Assembly: GCF_000787835.1 (NCBI RefSeq)
Contig: NZ_BBPP01000009.1
Location: 1 to 64,000, forward strand
DNA from: Streptacidiphilus melanogenes
Lineage (GTDB): Bacteria; Actinomycetota; Actinomycetes; Streptomycetales; Streptomycetaceae
Direction: 5' to 3'
DNA: 64,000 nucleotides
Position numbers and translations under genes: made by a program. This document shows, one piece after another, positions 1 to 7,680 of this stretch. Every line of letters starts with the position of its first letter. Positions within the stretch are counted from its first letter, which is position 1. The notes below the pieces were generated by a model that searched no databases, was not told the DNA's origin, and worked only from the letters and a program-made list of their open reading frames with translations.

Positions 1-938
1 GGGGAGAACGGGGTCGGGGTCGGTGGCGTCGGGGCGGGGACCGCCGTGAGCGGGGTCGGGGTCGGCGCGGCAGCGGGTATCGCGTGCGGCGCGTGCTGGT
101 CCGAGGGGGCGGCCTGGGGTATCGACGGCGGGTCGGCGGGCTGGGCCTGGGGGCGGGCGACCAGGCGGCGACGCGCCGTCAGCGCCCGCAGTTCGTCGCT
201 CGTCGAGCGCGCGGCGCGCATCAGCTCGGAGCGCTGGAAGCGTCGGTCGGAGGTGCGGCCGCCGCCGTCGGACAGCGTGCGGGCCTCCTTCGGCGCGAAG
301 GGCAGCAGACCGACGACGGGCGCGCCGAGCGCGCGGGAGATCTCCGCCGCGGCGTACGGGCCCTCGCGGACCAGCAGCAGGGCGAGGGCGTCGCTCACGC
401 CCTCCTGTGCCAGCTCCGCCGTCAGCGCCGCGACGCGCGGACGCGCGGTGCTCAGACCGCGCAGCGTCGTGCGCAGGACGGCGACGACGGCGTCGGCGCG
501 GCGCGCCAGGACCGCGGAGGGGCCGTGGCCGCCGGAGCGGCCGAGGTCGAGGATGACGTCGCAGCCGTAGCCGTCGAGGGTGCGGCACGCCTCGGCGAGG
601 GGCTCCCAGGTGTAGACGAGGGCGGCGGCCTGCGCCGGATCGGTGAGGCCGGGGAGCAGCAGGCGGTCGCCGGTGCCCTGCGGGGACAGGTCGATGCACT
701 GGTCCCACATCTCCTGGAGCAGGCGGCCGCGCCGGTCCGAGACGGCGAGGTTGCGCAGGCCCTTGTCGGCCCGCACCTCGCCCCGGAGCGCACCGGCCAG
801 CACCGCGCCGCCGTCGGGGTCGGCCTCGACCAGCAGCACCCGGCGGTGCTCGGTCAGCGGCCAGCTCAGCAGCAGCGCGAGGGCCGCGCTGGTCGCCCCT
901 GGCGCGCCGGGACCGCCGGTGATCGCGACGACCGCCAT
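1..938 (-). CDS. MinD/ParA-like ATPase of a secretion-type locus (C-terminus outside window)
   Basis: About 312 residues are visible; the gene runs off the left edge. The N-terminus has a P-loop-like segment GGPGAPGATSAAL (residues about 8-20) followed by VLLVEADPDGGAVLAGAL, the A-prime-like Asp motif of MinD/ParA/CpaE-type proteins. The usual deviant Walker A lysine is not evident, so ATP hydrolysis is uncertain. A later segment reads CDVILDLGRSGGHGPSAVL, as in ParA-like proteins. The visible C-terminus is a Pro/Thr-rich low-complexity tail. The ATG shares one base with the stop of the upstream SAF-domain gene (TGATG), so the two are translationally coupled. Inference: a cytoplasmic partner of the adjacent membrane/secreted proteins, as in actinobacterial T4SS-like or Flp-pilus-like loci. 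The family call is good, the role is inferred. Confidence 0.8.
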   Translation of the reverse strand, partial: MAVVAITGGPGAPGATSAALALLLSWPLTEHRRVLLVEADPDGGAVLAGALRGEVRADKGLRNLAVSDRRGRLLQEMWDQCIDLSPQGTGDRLLLPGLTDPAQAAALVYTWEPLAEACRTLDGYGCDVILDLGRSGGHGPSAVLARRADAVVAVLRTTLRGLSTARPRVAALTAELAQEGVSDALALLLVREGPYAAAEISRALGAPVVGLLPFAPKEARTLSDGGGRTSDRRFQRSELMRAARSTSDELRALTARRRLVARPQAQPADPPSIPQAAPSDQHAPHAIPAAAPTPTPLTAVPAPTPPTPTPFS

Positions 939-1699
939 CAGCCGCCTCCCTTCGTGCCGGGGGCGGCGAGCAGCACGGCGAACTTGCCGCTCGCGACCAG
1001 GTCGGCGACGGGCGCCGCCTGGTCGCCCGGGACGGCGACGTCGACGACGGTGGTGCCGTCGTCCACGGAGGTGGCGCCGACACTGACCACGCGCACGGTG
1101 ACGGACTGGAGCAGCGTCGCCCCGGTGCCCGTCGCGCCCGCTCCGCCTGTCCCCGCGGTTCCGCCGGAGGCTGTGGTGGAGCCCGGCAGCGTCTCCGCGC
1201 CGGTGCCGGTGCCGTTGCCCTCGGCCGACGGGGTGTAGACGAGCACCACCCACGTTCCCGCGGTCAGGCCGGAGGCCGGGAGCTGGGCGGGTTTGGCGTC
1301 CACGCCGAGCACCTCCTGACCGGTCTGGACGAGCGGGTCGTTGGTGAGGTCCTCGGCGGTGAGCAGTTGTCCGGCCTTGAGGTCGGTGGTGGCACGCATG
1401 TTCAGGACGTGGCTGTCGGCGGAGAGCGGGTGCAGGGCGGGGTCGAGCGATATCCGCACTTCCGTCAGGTCGGCGGCGGTCAGCGGTTGTCCGGCCGGTA
1501 CGTCGTGGGTGAGCGCGAGCACGGGGACGCGCTGGCCCGTCGTCAGGTACAGCGCCGCGCCGCCGAGGCCGCCAGCGGCAACCAGGGCGACGCCGAGGGC
1601 GAGCACGGCGGGGCGGCGCTTCCGCCGTTGCGGGGCGCGCGCGGGTGCGGCGGTCGGGCGTTGTCCGGCCGTGAGCGTCGGCGACGCGGGGGCTTCCAC
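938..1699 (-). CDS. SAF-domain membrane protein, CpaB/RcpC-like
   Basis: 253 residues. An Arg-rich cytoplasmic N-terminus (PQRRKRRPAVL) is followed by one membrane segment at about residues 31-52 (VLALGVALVAAGGLGGAALYL) and an extracytoplasmic SAF domain (VPVLALTHDVPAGQPLTAADL, then LKAGQLLTAEDL). A Gly/Thr/Ala-rich low-complexity linker lies in the last third, followed by a VDVAVPGDQAAPVADLVASGKF segment. CpaB/RcpC proteins are periplasmic-side components of Flp/Tad pili, but similar SAF proteins also sit beside MinD-like ATPases in Streptomyces T4SS-like clusters. No Tad pilin or CpaF ATPase is in view, so the system type is open. It is coupled to the downstream MinD-like gene. Confidence 0.8.
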   Translation of the reverse strand: MEAPASPTLTAGQRPTAAPARAPQRRKRRPAVLALGVALVAAGGLGGAALYLTTGQRVPVLALTHDVPAGQPLTAADLTEVRISLDPALHPLSADSHVLNMRATTDLKAGQLLTAEDLTNDPLVQTGQEVLGVDAKPAQLPASGLTAGTWVVLVYTPSAEGNGTGTGAETLPGSTTASGGTAGTGGAGATGTGATLLQSVTVRVVSVGATSVDDGTTVVDVAVPGDQAAPVADLVASGKFAVLLAAPGTKGGG

Positions 1700-1804
1700 C
1701 GTGGTTCGCCTCTTTCCTTCGTCCGTGGCGTTGCTGTGCGTTCCTTGCGTTCCTTGCGTCTTGCGTTCTTGCGTTCCCTGCTGAGTCGTTGCTGATCGGT
1801 GCGG

Positions 1805-2746
1805 TCAGTTGAGGACCTGGATCTCCTTGACCGCGAGGTCGATCTGGTTGGCGCTCTGCATGTCGTCCAGGCCGAAGTTGCCCTTCGCGCCGGTGCTGGC
1901 CTTCCAGCGCACGTGCCAGCCGACCACGGCGGTGATGACGTAGCCGTCGTTCGCCTTGTCATAGGTGTAGGAGCAGCCGGCGACGAACCCGGTCTTACTG
2001 CTGAACGCCGTGCCCGGTCCGTGGCACACCGTCTGGCCCTCACCGGTGTTCCAGGTGACCCCGGTCGACCAGACGTAGGCGGTGACGGAGAGTCCGGGCA
2101 CGCTGGCGGTGGCCCAGTCGGGCGCGCTCGGTGGGATGTAGGTGTTGTCGTAGCCGTCACCCTGCTCGCCGATCCAGAGCATGACGGGCGAGTTGACCAG
2201 CCCGTGCTGTCCGTCGCTGGGCGCGCTGTGGATCACCGCGGCGCGGCGCGGGATCTTCGCGATCGCCCAGGCGGCGAGCTCACCCGGCGTCACCTGCGGC
2301 GGCATGGGGGGCGGTGCGGCCATCCAGAGGGTGACGGTGCCGCCGCCCGCGTCGAGGGAGCAGGTACGGACGTAGACGGCGCCGTCGCCCGGCTGGTGGC
2401 CCTGCCACAGCGGGTCGCCCGCGGGGGGCTGCGGCGTCATCTGCATGTAGTAGCAGCCGTCCTGGGCGGACAGCCAGCCGATGCCGGGGACGTAGCAAGC
2501 CATCGGGGTCGGGCCGTACCAGCAGGCGCCGCCCTGGCCGCCGCCCCCGCCGGAACCGCCGCCGCCCGTCGGGGGTTTGCCGCCGTGGCCGACGACGACG
2601 CAGACGTAGCTGTTGTCGCACGGGCCCACATCAGCGTGCGCGGTGCCGCTCGCGCCCACCAGGCCGCCGAGCGCCAGGGTGAGCGCGGCACCGACCCGCA
2701 CCCACACCGGTCGGCCGCGCCGACGCGCGGGCGCGGCGCTCAGCAT
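1805..2746 (-). CDS. Secreted PKD-like protein of a T4SS-like locus
   Basis: 313 residues with a Sec signal peptide (RRRGRPVWVRVGAALTLALG, cleavage after GTAHA near residue 39). Next come DNSYVCVVVGHGG, a polyglycine linker, and a Cys- and Trp-containing domain (CWYGPTPMACYVPGIGWL). The C-terminal part has GVTWNTGEGQTVCHGPGTAF and a CSYTYDKAND segment, resembling PKD-type beta-sandwich repeats. Proteins with this architecture are often misnamed 'ATP/GTP-binding protein' in Streptomyces; no nucleotide-binding motif is visible here. Its start lies inside the end of the lipoprotein gene (7-base overlap), and it precedes the SAF gene by 105 bases, so one operon is likely. The function is unknown; presumably an exported component of the same apparatus. 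Confidence 0.75.
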   Translation of the reverse strand: MLSAAPARRRGRPVWVRVGAALTLALGGLVGASGTAHADVGPCDNSYVCVVVGHGGKPPTGGGGSGGGGGQGGACWYGPTPMACYVPGIGWLSAQDGCYYMQMTPQPPAGDPLWQGHQPGDGAVYVRTCSLDAGGGTVTLWMAAPPPMPPQVTPGELAAWAIAKIPRRAAVIHSAPSDGQHGLVNSPVMLWIGEQGDGYDNTYIPPSAPDWATASVPGLSVTAYVWSTGVTWNTGEGQTVCHGPGTAFSSKTGFVAGCSYTYDKANDGYVITAVVGWHVRWKASTGAKGNFGLDDMQSANQIDLAVKEIQVLN

Positions 2747-3438
2747 GTTCTGCCCGTCTTGCGGGTGACTTCACTGATCATCCAGGCTCCTCCGACGGTA
2801 CGGGCCGTCACCACCAGCGGGTAGCGCAGCAGTCGGTCGCCGGGCTCGCTGGTCCGGCCGCCCTGCGCGGTCACCTGGTGCCAGCCGGAGACGTCCAGGC
2901 AGTCCTGGAGCGTCGCCTGCTGCTCCCCCGCCGCGCCGCGCAGCGGGCCGACGGCGGTGACGACGGGGTGGATCTGGGGGGCTCCCGACATGAGCAGCCC
3001 GGCCGAGACGAGCCGCACCACGTTGGCGTAACTGTCGCTCAGCGCCTCACCGGTGGCGTAGGTGGACAGGTCGCTGCCGTCCGCATGGCCGGTGGACATC
3101 GCGCGTATCTGGGCCGCCCAGTAGCCGCGGTAGGCGCGGAGCACGACCTCGGCCGCCGGGCCGCTGATCCCTTGGGCCGGGCGCAGGCTGGGGGCGGGGG
3201 CGCTGGCGGGGCTCGAGGGCGCGCCGTCGAGTGTCTGGGCGCTGCCTGCATCGCCGCAGGCGGTGAGCAGCAGACCGATCGCGGCGACCAGCAGCGCCGC
3301 TCCCGCGAGGCGGCGGGTGGGAACGCCGAGCCGACTCGTGGTGGTGACCGTCGTGACCGGCCGTGGTGGCCCGCTGAGCGGGTGGGCCTTTTGGTCACGT
3401 AAAGGGTGGTTCAGGAACGCGGGTCCCAGGCGCCGCAT
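2740..3438 (-). CDS. Lipoprotein, hypothetical
   Basis: 232 residues from the ATG at 3438, chosen because AAGGGGGGAG lies just upstream; the reading frame stays open further upstream to 3558. A hydrophobic stretch (RRLAGAALLVAAIGLLLTAC) ends in the lipobox LLTAC followed by GDAGSAQ. The mature domain contains AAEVVLRAYRGYWAAQIRAMSTG and a late TLQDCLDVSGWHQVTAQGG segment, and ends EVTRKTGRTC. This layout (lipobox, helical stretch with YW, late W-H-Q) is common in actinobacterial lipoproteins of unknown role. It overlaps the secreted protein gene by 7 bases and is probably co-transcribed with it. The likely location is the outer face of the membrane. Confidence 0.75.
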   Translation of the reverse strand: MRRLGPAFLNHPLRDQKAHPLSGPPRPVTTVTTTSRLGVPTRRLAGAALLVAAIGLLLTACGDAGSAQTLDGAPSSPASAPAPSLRPAQGISGPAAEVVLRAYRGYWAAQIRAMSTGHADGSDLSTYATGEALSDSYANVVRLVSAGLLMSGAPQIHPVVTAVGPLRGAAGEQQATLQDCLDVSGWHQVTAQGGRTSEPGDRLLRYPLVVTARTVGGAWMISEVTRKTGRTC

Positions 3439-3577
3439 GGCTCCCCCCTTGCCGCCGATTCCCCGGTTGACGGTGTTCAGCACCATATGCCTCGCACAGC
3501 GCGGTGTCCCGGGTTGTGGCTGAAATTCTCCCCACGGTAATGCCCACGTCAAGGTCACTCACAGGAATATGCCGATG

Positions 3578-4495
3578 TCAATACCCGGGAGGCGTCGGAC
3601 CACGCCGGGGACCGGGCCTGAGCAGGCCTCGGAGCAGCGCACGGTTGCGAAGCAGCAGTCGGCTCGCGTGGGGCGGAGCGGTCCAGTGCGCGGCGGGCGG
3701 CGGGCCGCCGCGACCCGCTGCCGCCTGCGGCGCGTCCGGGTCGAGGGCGACCAGGGTCGGATGCAGCAGGCCCGGATCGAGCACGGCTGGCGCACCGGGC
3801 ACCCCGGCGTCCAGGAGCGTGCCGAACACCTCCGCAAGCGTCCCTGCGCGGCCGTACGCCGGAGCGCGCCCCCGGCGCGGGGGCTCGTAACGCGCCACCC
3901 GGCCCCACACCGGCACCGTCGACGTCGCCGTCCGCACCCACTGCGGCCACTCCTGCCACGCCTCCTGGTCCGCCGTCAGGTCCACCACCAGCAGCGACTC
4001 CGCGGCCGAGCCGTGGGCCATGGCACTGGTCACCCAGTCGCAGGCCAACCCGCGCTGCGGAGCGCTGTCACGCAGGCTGCCGGCGACGACGAGGACGGGA
4101 CGGCGCCGGCGCTGGTCCCAGGCGAGCTGGCCGGCCAGGTAGACCAGCAGCAGCCGCCCCTCGCGGGCGGCAGCCTGCTGGAGCGCGGCGAGCGCGGCGT
4201 TCGCGTCGGCCTCCGGATGCACGGTGGTGACCCGGCAGCGTCCCGGACCGGCGTCCGCGAGCGTCGCCGTCACGGCACGCCAGAAGCGCTGTGCTCCCTG
4301 CGCCGCGCCGAGCGAGCCGCCGAAGGCGCGCTCGTCGGGGCACTCGGCACCGAGGAGCACGAGCTCCACCCCGAGATCCACGCCACCCCCACAGCTGACC
4401 ACACCGGAACGTTCCAGAAGCGAGCCGTCGAGGAGACGCCCCGGGCGCGCACCCACGGCGGAACCGTCCCCCGCCGTCCGCACCACGCGCCTCAC
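3578..4495 (-). CDS. Degenerate caspase-like (C14 fold) protein
   Basis: The frame is open far upstream (to 5098), but that part is antisense to maoC. A GTG at 4495 is a plausible start (305 residues); a GTG at 4531 is another option. The body reads LGVELVLLGAECPDERAFGG, then a helical stretch, then LLLVYLAGQLAWDQ, then AESLLVVDLTADQEAW. In caspase-like peptidases these strands carry the catalytic His in an AGHG motif and the Cys in a DxCxSG motif. Here the positions read AGQL and DLTA, so both residues are missing. It is therefore read as a pseudo-enzyme with the caspase fold, perhaps a scaffold or sensor for the adjacent secretion-like locus. The C-terminus is Pro/Arg-rich. The fold assignment is inference from motif order only. 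Confidence 0.6.
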   Translation of the reverse strand: MRRVVRTAGDGSAVGARPGRLLDGSLLERSGVVSCGGGVDLGVELVLLGAECPDERAFGGSLGAAQGAQRFWRAVTATLADAGPGRCRVTTVHPEADANAALAALQQAAAREGRLLLVYLAGQLAWDQRRRRPVLVVAGSLRDSAPQRGLACDWVTSAMAHGSAAESLLVVDLTADQEAWQEWPQWVRTATSTVPVWGRVARYEPPRRGRAPAYGRAGTLAEVFGTLLDAGVPGAPAVLDPGLLHPTLVALDPDAPQAAAGRGGPPPAAHWTAPPHASRLLLRNRALLRGLLRPGPRRGPTPPGY

Positions 4496-4919
4496 CTGCT
4501 CGCCCCGGCCCTCTACCCCCTGCCACCGCACCAAAAACCGTCCACTCAGGCCCGGCCCCTGCTGACCGACGCACTCACGGCGCGCACGGGCCCAACCCCG
4601 AGCGGTCGAGCCCCACGCGCTGGGCGCACAGGCGGACTGCGCCCGGCGGGCGGGGTGAGCCCGGTACGAACAGAGCGTCTGAGGTGGCACGCCGACAAGG
4701 TGTGCGCCGTGCGAGCCGGGCGGGCGGACGGCCGAGTCCGGGCGGCGGGAGGGTCGCGCGCGTGGAGCCGAGCAGTGGTCCGGTGCCCGGGCCGACCGCG
4801 GCGTGCCGGTCCGACCGCCGCACGGCCGCACGCCCCCGCACGCCGAGGCCGCGACCCTCGCGCGCGCCGTGACCTGCGCCACATTCAGGAGGGGTGGACC
4901 GGGGGCTACGCTCCGGACC
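4496..4919. other. Intergenic region, 424 bases
   Basis: This lies between the divergent pseudo-caspase and maoC genes. It probably holds promoters for both. Several open frames cross it but are Arg/Pro/Ala-rich shadows. An unusually A-rich patch around 4530-4545 is the only compositional feature I see. Confidence 0.5.
4884..4912 (+). promoter_or_regulatory. Putative leaderless promoter of maoC
   Basis: TTCAGG at 4884-4889 and TACGCT at 4907-4912 are 17 bases apart. The ATG follows the second hexamer by 7 bases, so transcription would begin at or next to the start codon. There is no Shine-Dalgarno at the normal distance. Confidence 0.4.
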
Positions 4920-5372
4920 ATGACCACCTTCGCCTCCCTTGAAGACCTCGCCGCCGCCGTGGGAACCGAGCTCGGCAGCAGCGACTGGCACCTCGTCGAC
5001 CAGAAGCGCGTCGACCTCTTCGCCGAGGCCACCGGCGACCACCAGTGGATCCACGTCGACCCGGAGCGCGCAAAGGACGGGCCGTTCGGCACCACCATCG
5101 CCCACGGCTACCTGACCCTGTCGCTGATCCCGGTGCTCGCGAAGGAGTGCTACAGCGTCGAGGGCGTCCGGATGGCCGTCAACTACGGCTCGGACAAGGT
5201 GCGCTTCCCCGCGCCCGTCCCGGTCGGCTCCTCCGTCCGGGCGACGGCCGAACTGGTCTCCGCCGACTCCGTCTCCGGCGGCCTCCAGGTCGTCGTCCGC
5301 TACACCATCACGAGCAAGGACGGCGGCAAGCCGCACTGCGTCGCCGACACGATCACCCGCTTCTACGCGTGA
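4920..5372 (+). CDS. MaoC-like (R)-specific enoyl-CoA hydratase
   Basis: 150 residues, the normal length for a single hot-dog MaoC domain. The hydratase-2 signature is present: FAEATGDHQWIHVDPERA (about residues 35-52) supplies the Asp and His of the active site, followed by GPFGTTIAHGYLTLSL. The enzyme adds water to 2-enoyl-CoA to give (R)-3-hydroxyacyl-CoA in fatty-acid or polyketide-type metabolism in the cytosol. The ATG at 4920 starts the conserved MTTFASLEDL region; the longer frame from 4803 is rejected because its extension is Arg/Pro-rich. The gene is monocistronic: a terminator hairpin follows and a separate promoter precedes the next gene. This is a confident family call; the natural substrate cannot be told. 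Confidence 0.93.
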   Translation: MTTFASLEDLAAAVGTELGSSDWHLVDQKRVDLFAEATGDHQWIHVDPERAKDGPFGTTIAHGYLTLSLIPVLAKECYSVEGVRMAVNYGSDKVRFPAPVPVGSSVRATAELVSADSVSGGLQVVVRYTITSKDGGKPHCVADTITRFYA

Positions 5373-5407
5373 GGCACGCGTGAGCCACACCTGACGGGAC
5401 GGGCACG

Positions 5408-5434
5408 CCCGGGTCGCCGCCCGGGCGACCCGGG
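5408..5434 (+). terminator. Strong hairpin after maoC
   Basis: The arms CCCGGGTCGCC (5408-5418) and GGCGACCCGGG (5424-5434) are perfectly complementary over 11 bp with a 5-base loop. There is no U tract, as is usual in actinomycetes. It begins 36 bases after the maoC stop. Confidence 0.6.
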
Positions 5435-5500
5435 TGGCGCGCGGGTAGGCTGCGAAAGATCGTCACGCAGTTACCGCTCACCGCGTCTCCTGGAGGTGCT

Positions 5501-6871
5501 GTGCCCGGCCGTGCCCGTCCCGAGGGGTCCCCGCGTCCCGCGGAACCGACCTCGCCGTCCCTGCTGCTGGACCCGCTGACCTCCCTCCCGTCCGTCTCGC
5601 TCCCCTCCGTCACCGGCCCGCTCTCCGAACGCCTCGAGCGGCTCGGCCGCCTCGGCCGCCGCGGTCGCACCGGCCGTGTCCGCCCCGAGGGCTTCGGCTG
5701 CGCGGCCGAGCCGACCGGCGAGCGCCTGACCCGCATCCTGCGCTCGCCGCAGTTCGTCGACGGCGCCTTCCGCAACCCCGTCCGCACCCGGCGGATGCTT
5801 CCCGGGACCACGCTCGCCGCCCTGCAGGCGGCGCTCATCGAGAACCGCGACCGCCGCCGCCCGGCCCGTGCCGTGCCCGTCCACCGGCTCACCGCCGAGC
5901 AGCTCGCGCTCCCGCCCGCGACCGGCCTGCGGCTCACCTGGCTCGGGCACGCCGGGGTGCTGGCCGAGATCGGCGGGCGCCGCGTCCTGTTCGACCCGGT
6001 CTTCGGCGAGCGCTGCTCGCCCGTCCCGGGCTTCGGCCCGCGTCGGCTGCACCCGGCGCCGATCCCACCCGCCGAACTCGGCGCCGTCGACGTCGTGGTC
6101 GTCTCGCACGACCACTACGACCACCTCGACCTGCCGGCCGTACGCGCGCTGGCCGGGCGCGACGCGGTCTTCGCGGTGCCGTTGGGCGTGGGCGCGCACC
6201 TGGAGTTCTGGGGCGTCCGGCCCGAGCGGATCGTGGAGCTGGACTGGCACGAGTCCGCCGAGGTCGCGGGGCTGACGCTGACCGCCGCACCCGCGCGCCA
6301 CTACTGCTCGCGCGGGCCCCGCACCAGCCGCTACCAGCTGTGGGCGTCGTGGATCGTCGCCGGGGGCGGCCACCGGATCTACCACAGCGGCGACACCGGT
6401 TACTTCCACGGCTTCGCCGAGACCGGCGCCCAGCACGGGCCGTTCGACGCGGCGATGATCCAGGTCGGCGCCTACAGCCGGTTCTGGCCGGAGGTCCACA
6501 TGACGCCCGAGGAGGGCGTCCGCGCCCACCTCGACCTCGGCGGCGGTGTGCTGCTGCCGATCCACTGGTGCACCTTCGACCTCGCCCCGCACGCCTGGGA
6601 CGAGCCGATCGAACGGACGCTGGAGGCGGCGCTCGCCCACGAGGTCCCCGTCGCCACGCCGCGTCCCGGGGAGCCCTTCGAACCGGCCGAGCCGCTGCCA
6701 CAGCGCGCCTGGTGGCGCGTGATCGCGGCCCCGGGCGCGCACGAGGACGTCGACGGCGACACCCAGTCGCTCGTCCCCATCCCCGCCGACCTCGGCGCCG
6801 CCGCCACCGCGGACGCCGCGGACCGGCCGGACGAGGACGACGAGAACGACACCGTGGGCGCGCCCGCCTGA
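5501..6871 (+). CDS. Metallo-beta-lactamase-fold hydrolase (UlaG/NAPE-PLD-like)
   Basis: 456 residues from the GTG at 5501, preceded by TGGAGGTGCT. A TAGGCT at 5446-5451 may be its -10. After a Pro/Arg-rich N-terminal region of about 140 residues comes LTWLGHAGVLAEIGGRRVLF and the metal-binding SHDHYDHLD (HxHxDH). Later come the ligands RHYCSRG, YHSGDTGYF and LPIHWCTF. This is the order seen in the UlaG/N-acylphosphatidylethanolamine phospholipase-D-like branch of the superfamily, which hydrolyses phosphodiesters or lactones. The C-terminus is acidic (DRPDEDDENDT). It ends 12 bases from the convergent methyltransferase gene. The substrate is unknown. Confidence 0.88.
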   Translation: MPGRARPEGSPRPAEPTSPSLLLDPLTSLPSVSLPSVTGPLSERLERLGRLGRRGRTGRVRPEGFGCAAEPTGERLTRILRSPQFVDGAFRNPVRTRRMLPGTTLAALQAALIENRDRRRPARAVPVHRLTAEQLALPPATGLRLTWLGHAGVLAEIGGRRVLFDPVFGERCSPVPGFGPRRLHPAPIPPAELGAVDVVVVSHDHYDHLDLPAVRALAGRDAVFAVPLGVGAHLEFWGVRPERIVELDWHESAEVAGLTLTAAPARHYCSRGPRTSRYQLWASWIVAGGGHRIYHSGDTGYFHGFAETGAQHGPFDAAMIQVGAYSRFWPEVHMTPEEGVRAHLDLGGGVLLPIHWCTFDLAPHAWDEPIERTLEAALAHEVPVATPRPGEPFEPAEPLPQRAWWRVIAAPGAHEDVDGDTQSLVPIPADLGAAATADAADRPDEDDENDTVGAPA

Positions 6872-6883
6872 CTGCGGCTCGCC

Positions 6884-7648
6884 TCAGCTGCGGCGCAGCG
6901 CCAGCAGGCGGAAGGTCGGGTCAGGCCGCTTGCGGTCCTGGTCCGGCAGCGCGGCGAGCCCGTCGAGGACGCGCTGCCGGTCGGCGGGCGCGAGGCGGCG
7001 GGCCCAGAACTGGTACCGGTCGCCGCGGATCAGGTCCGCGAGAGAGGTGGGCGTCGTGCCGCGCAGATGCGCGGTGAACGCCCCCTCCCCGACCGGCTCC
7101 AGCCCGAAGTCCGCCCCGTGCGCGACGATCCGCGCGGTGGCGTCCTGCTCGGCCGCGCCCACGGCGTTGTCCCGCCGCGGCCGCAGCTCCCCGAGCACGT
7201 CGTCGATGTCGCTGCCGACGTCGTGGCAGGCGTCCTTGTCGACCGTGCAGACCACCACACCACCGGGACGCAGGACCCGCGCGAACTCCGCGACCACGGG
7301 CCGCGAGTCCGGCAGCAGGTGGAGGAGCCACACGCTCGTCACTGCGTCCAGCGCCCCGTCCCGGAACGGCAGCCGGTCCGCGCTCGCGCGCAGGGCCCGC
7401 CCGGGCAGCCGGGAGTTCGCCAGCTGGAGCATGGCCTGGGTGAGGTCCACGACGACGACCTCCCGCCCCTGGCGCACGAGCCGGCGGCCGATGATCCCGG
7501 TGCCGCCGCCGACGTCGGCCAGCACGCGCACGTCCCTGGGCAGCAGTTGCTCCAGCCCCTCCGCCGCAGCCTGGGCCCGCACCTCTCCCCCGCGCGACTC
7601 GTCGTAGCGGTGTGCCTCGGACTCCCAGGAGAACTTCGCCGTCGTCAT
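6884..7648 (-). CDS. Class I SAM-dependent methyltransferase
   Basis: 254 residues. Motif I is VLADVGGGTGIIGRRL, followed by VVVVDLTQAML and, later, LDAVTSVWLLHLLPDSRPVV and RVLRPGGVVVC: a typical Methyltransf_11/25 Rossmann fold. The N-terminus KFSWESEAHRYDESRGGEVR matches small-molecule or ubiquinone-type methyltransferases. The start at 7648 is preferred because TAGCCT sits 7 bases upstream (leaderless pattern). An alternative ATG at 7684 overlaps the stop of the M23 peptidase gene as ATGA but has no ribosome-binding site at the right distance. The substrate is unknown. Confidence 0.88.
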   Translation of the reverse strand: MTTAKFSWESEAHRYDESRGGEVRAQAAAEGLEQLLPRDVRVLADVGGGTGIIGRRLVRQGREVVVVDLTQAMLQLANSRLPGRALRASADRLPFRDGALDAVTSVWLLHLLPDSRPVVAEFARVLRPGGVVVCTVDKDACHDVGSDIDDVLGELRPRRDNAVGAAEQDATARIVAHGADFGLEPVGEGAFTAHLRGTTPTSLADLIRGDRYQFWARRLAPADRQRVLDGLAALPDQDRKRPDPTFRLLALRRS

Positions 7649-7680
7649 GCGCGGCAGGCTACGCCGCGCATGATCGTTCG

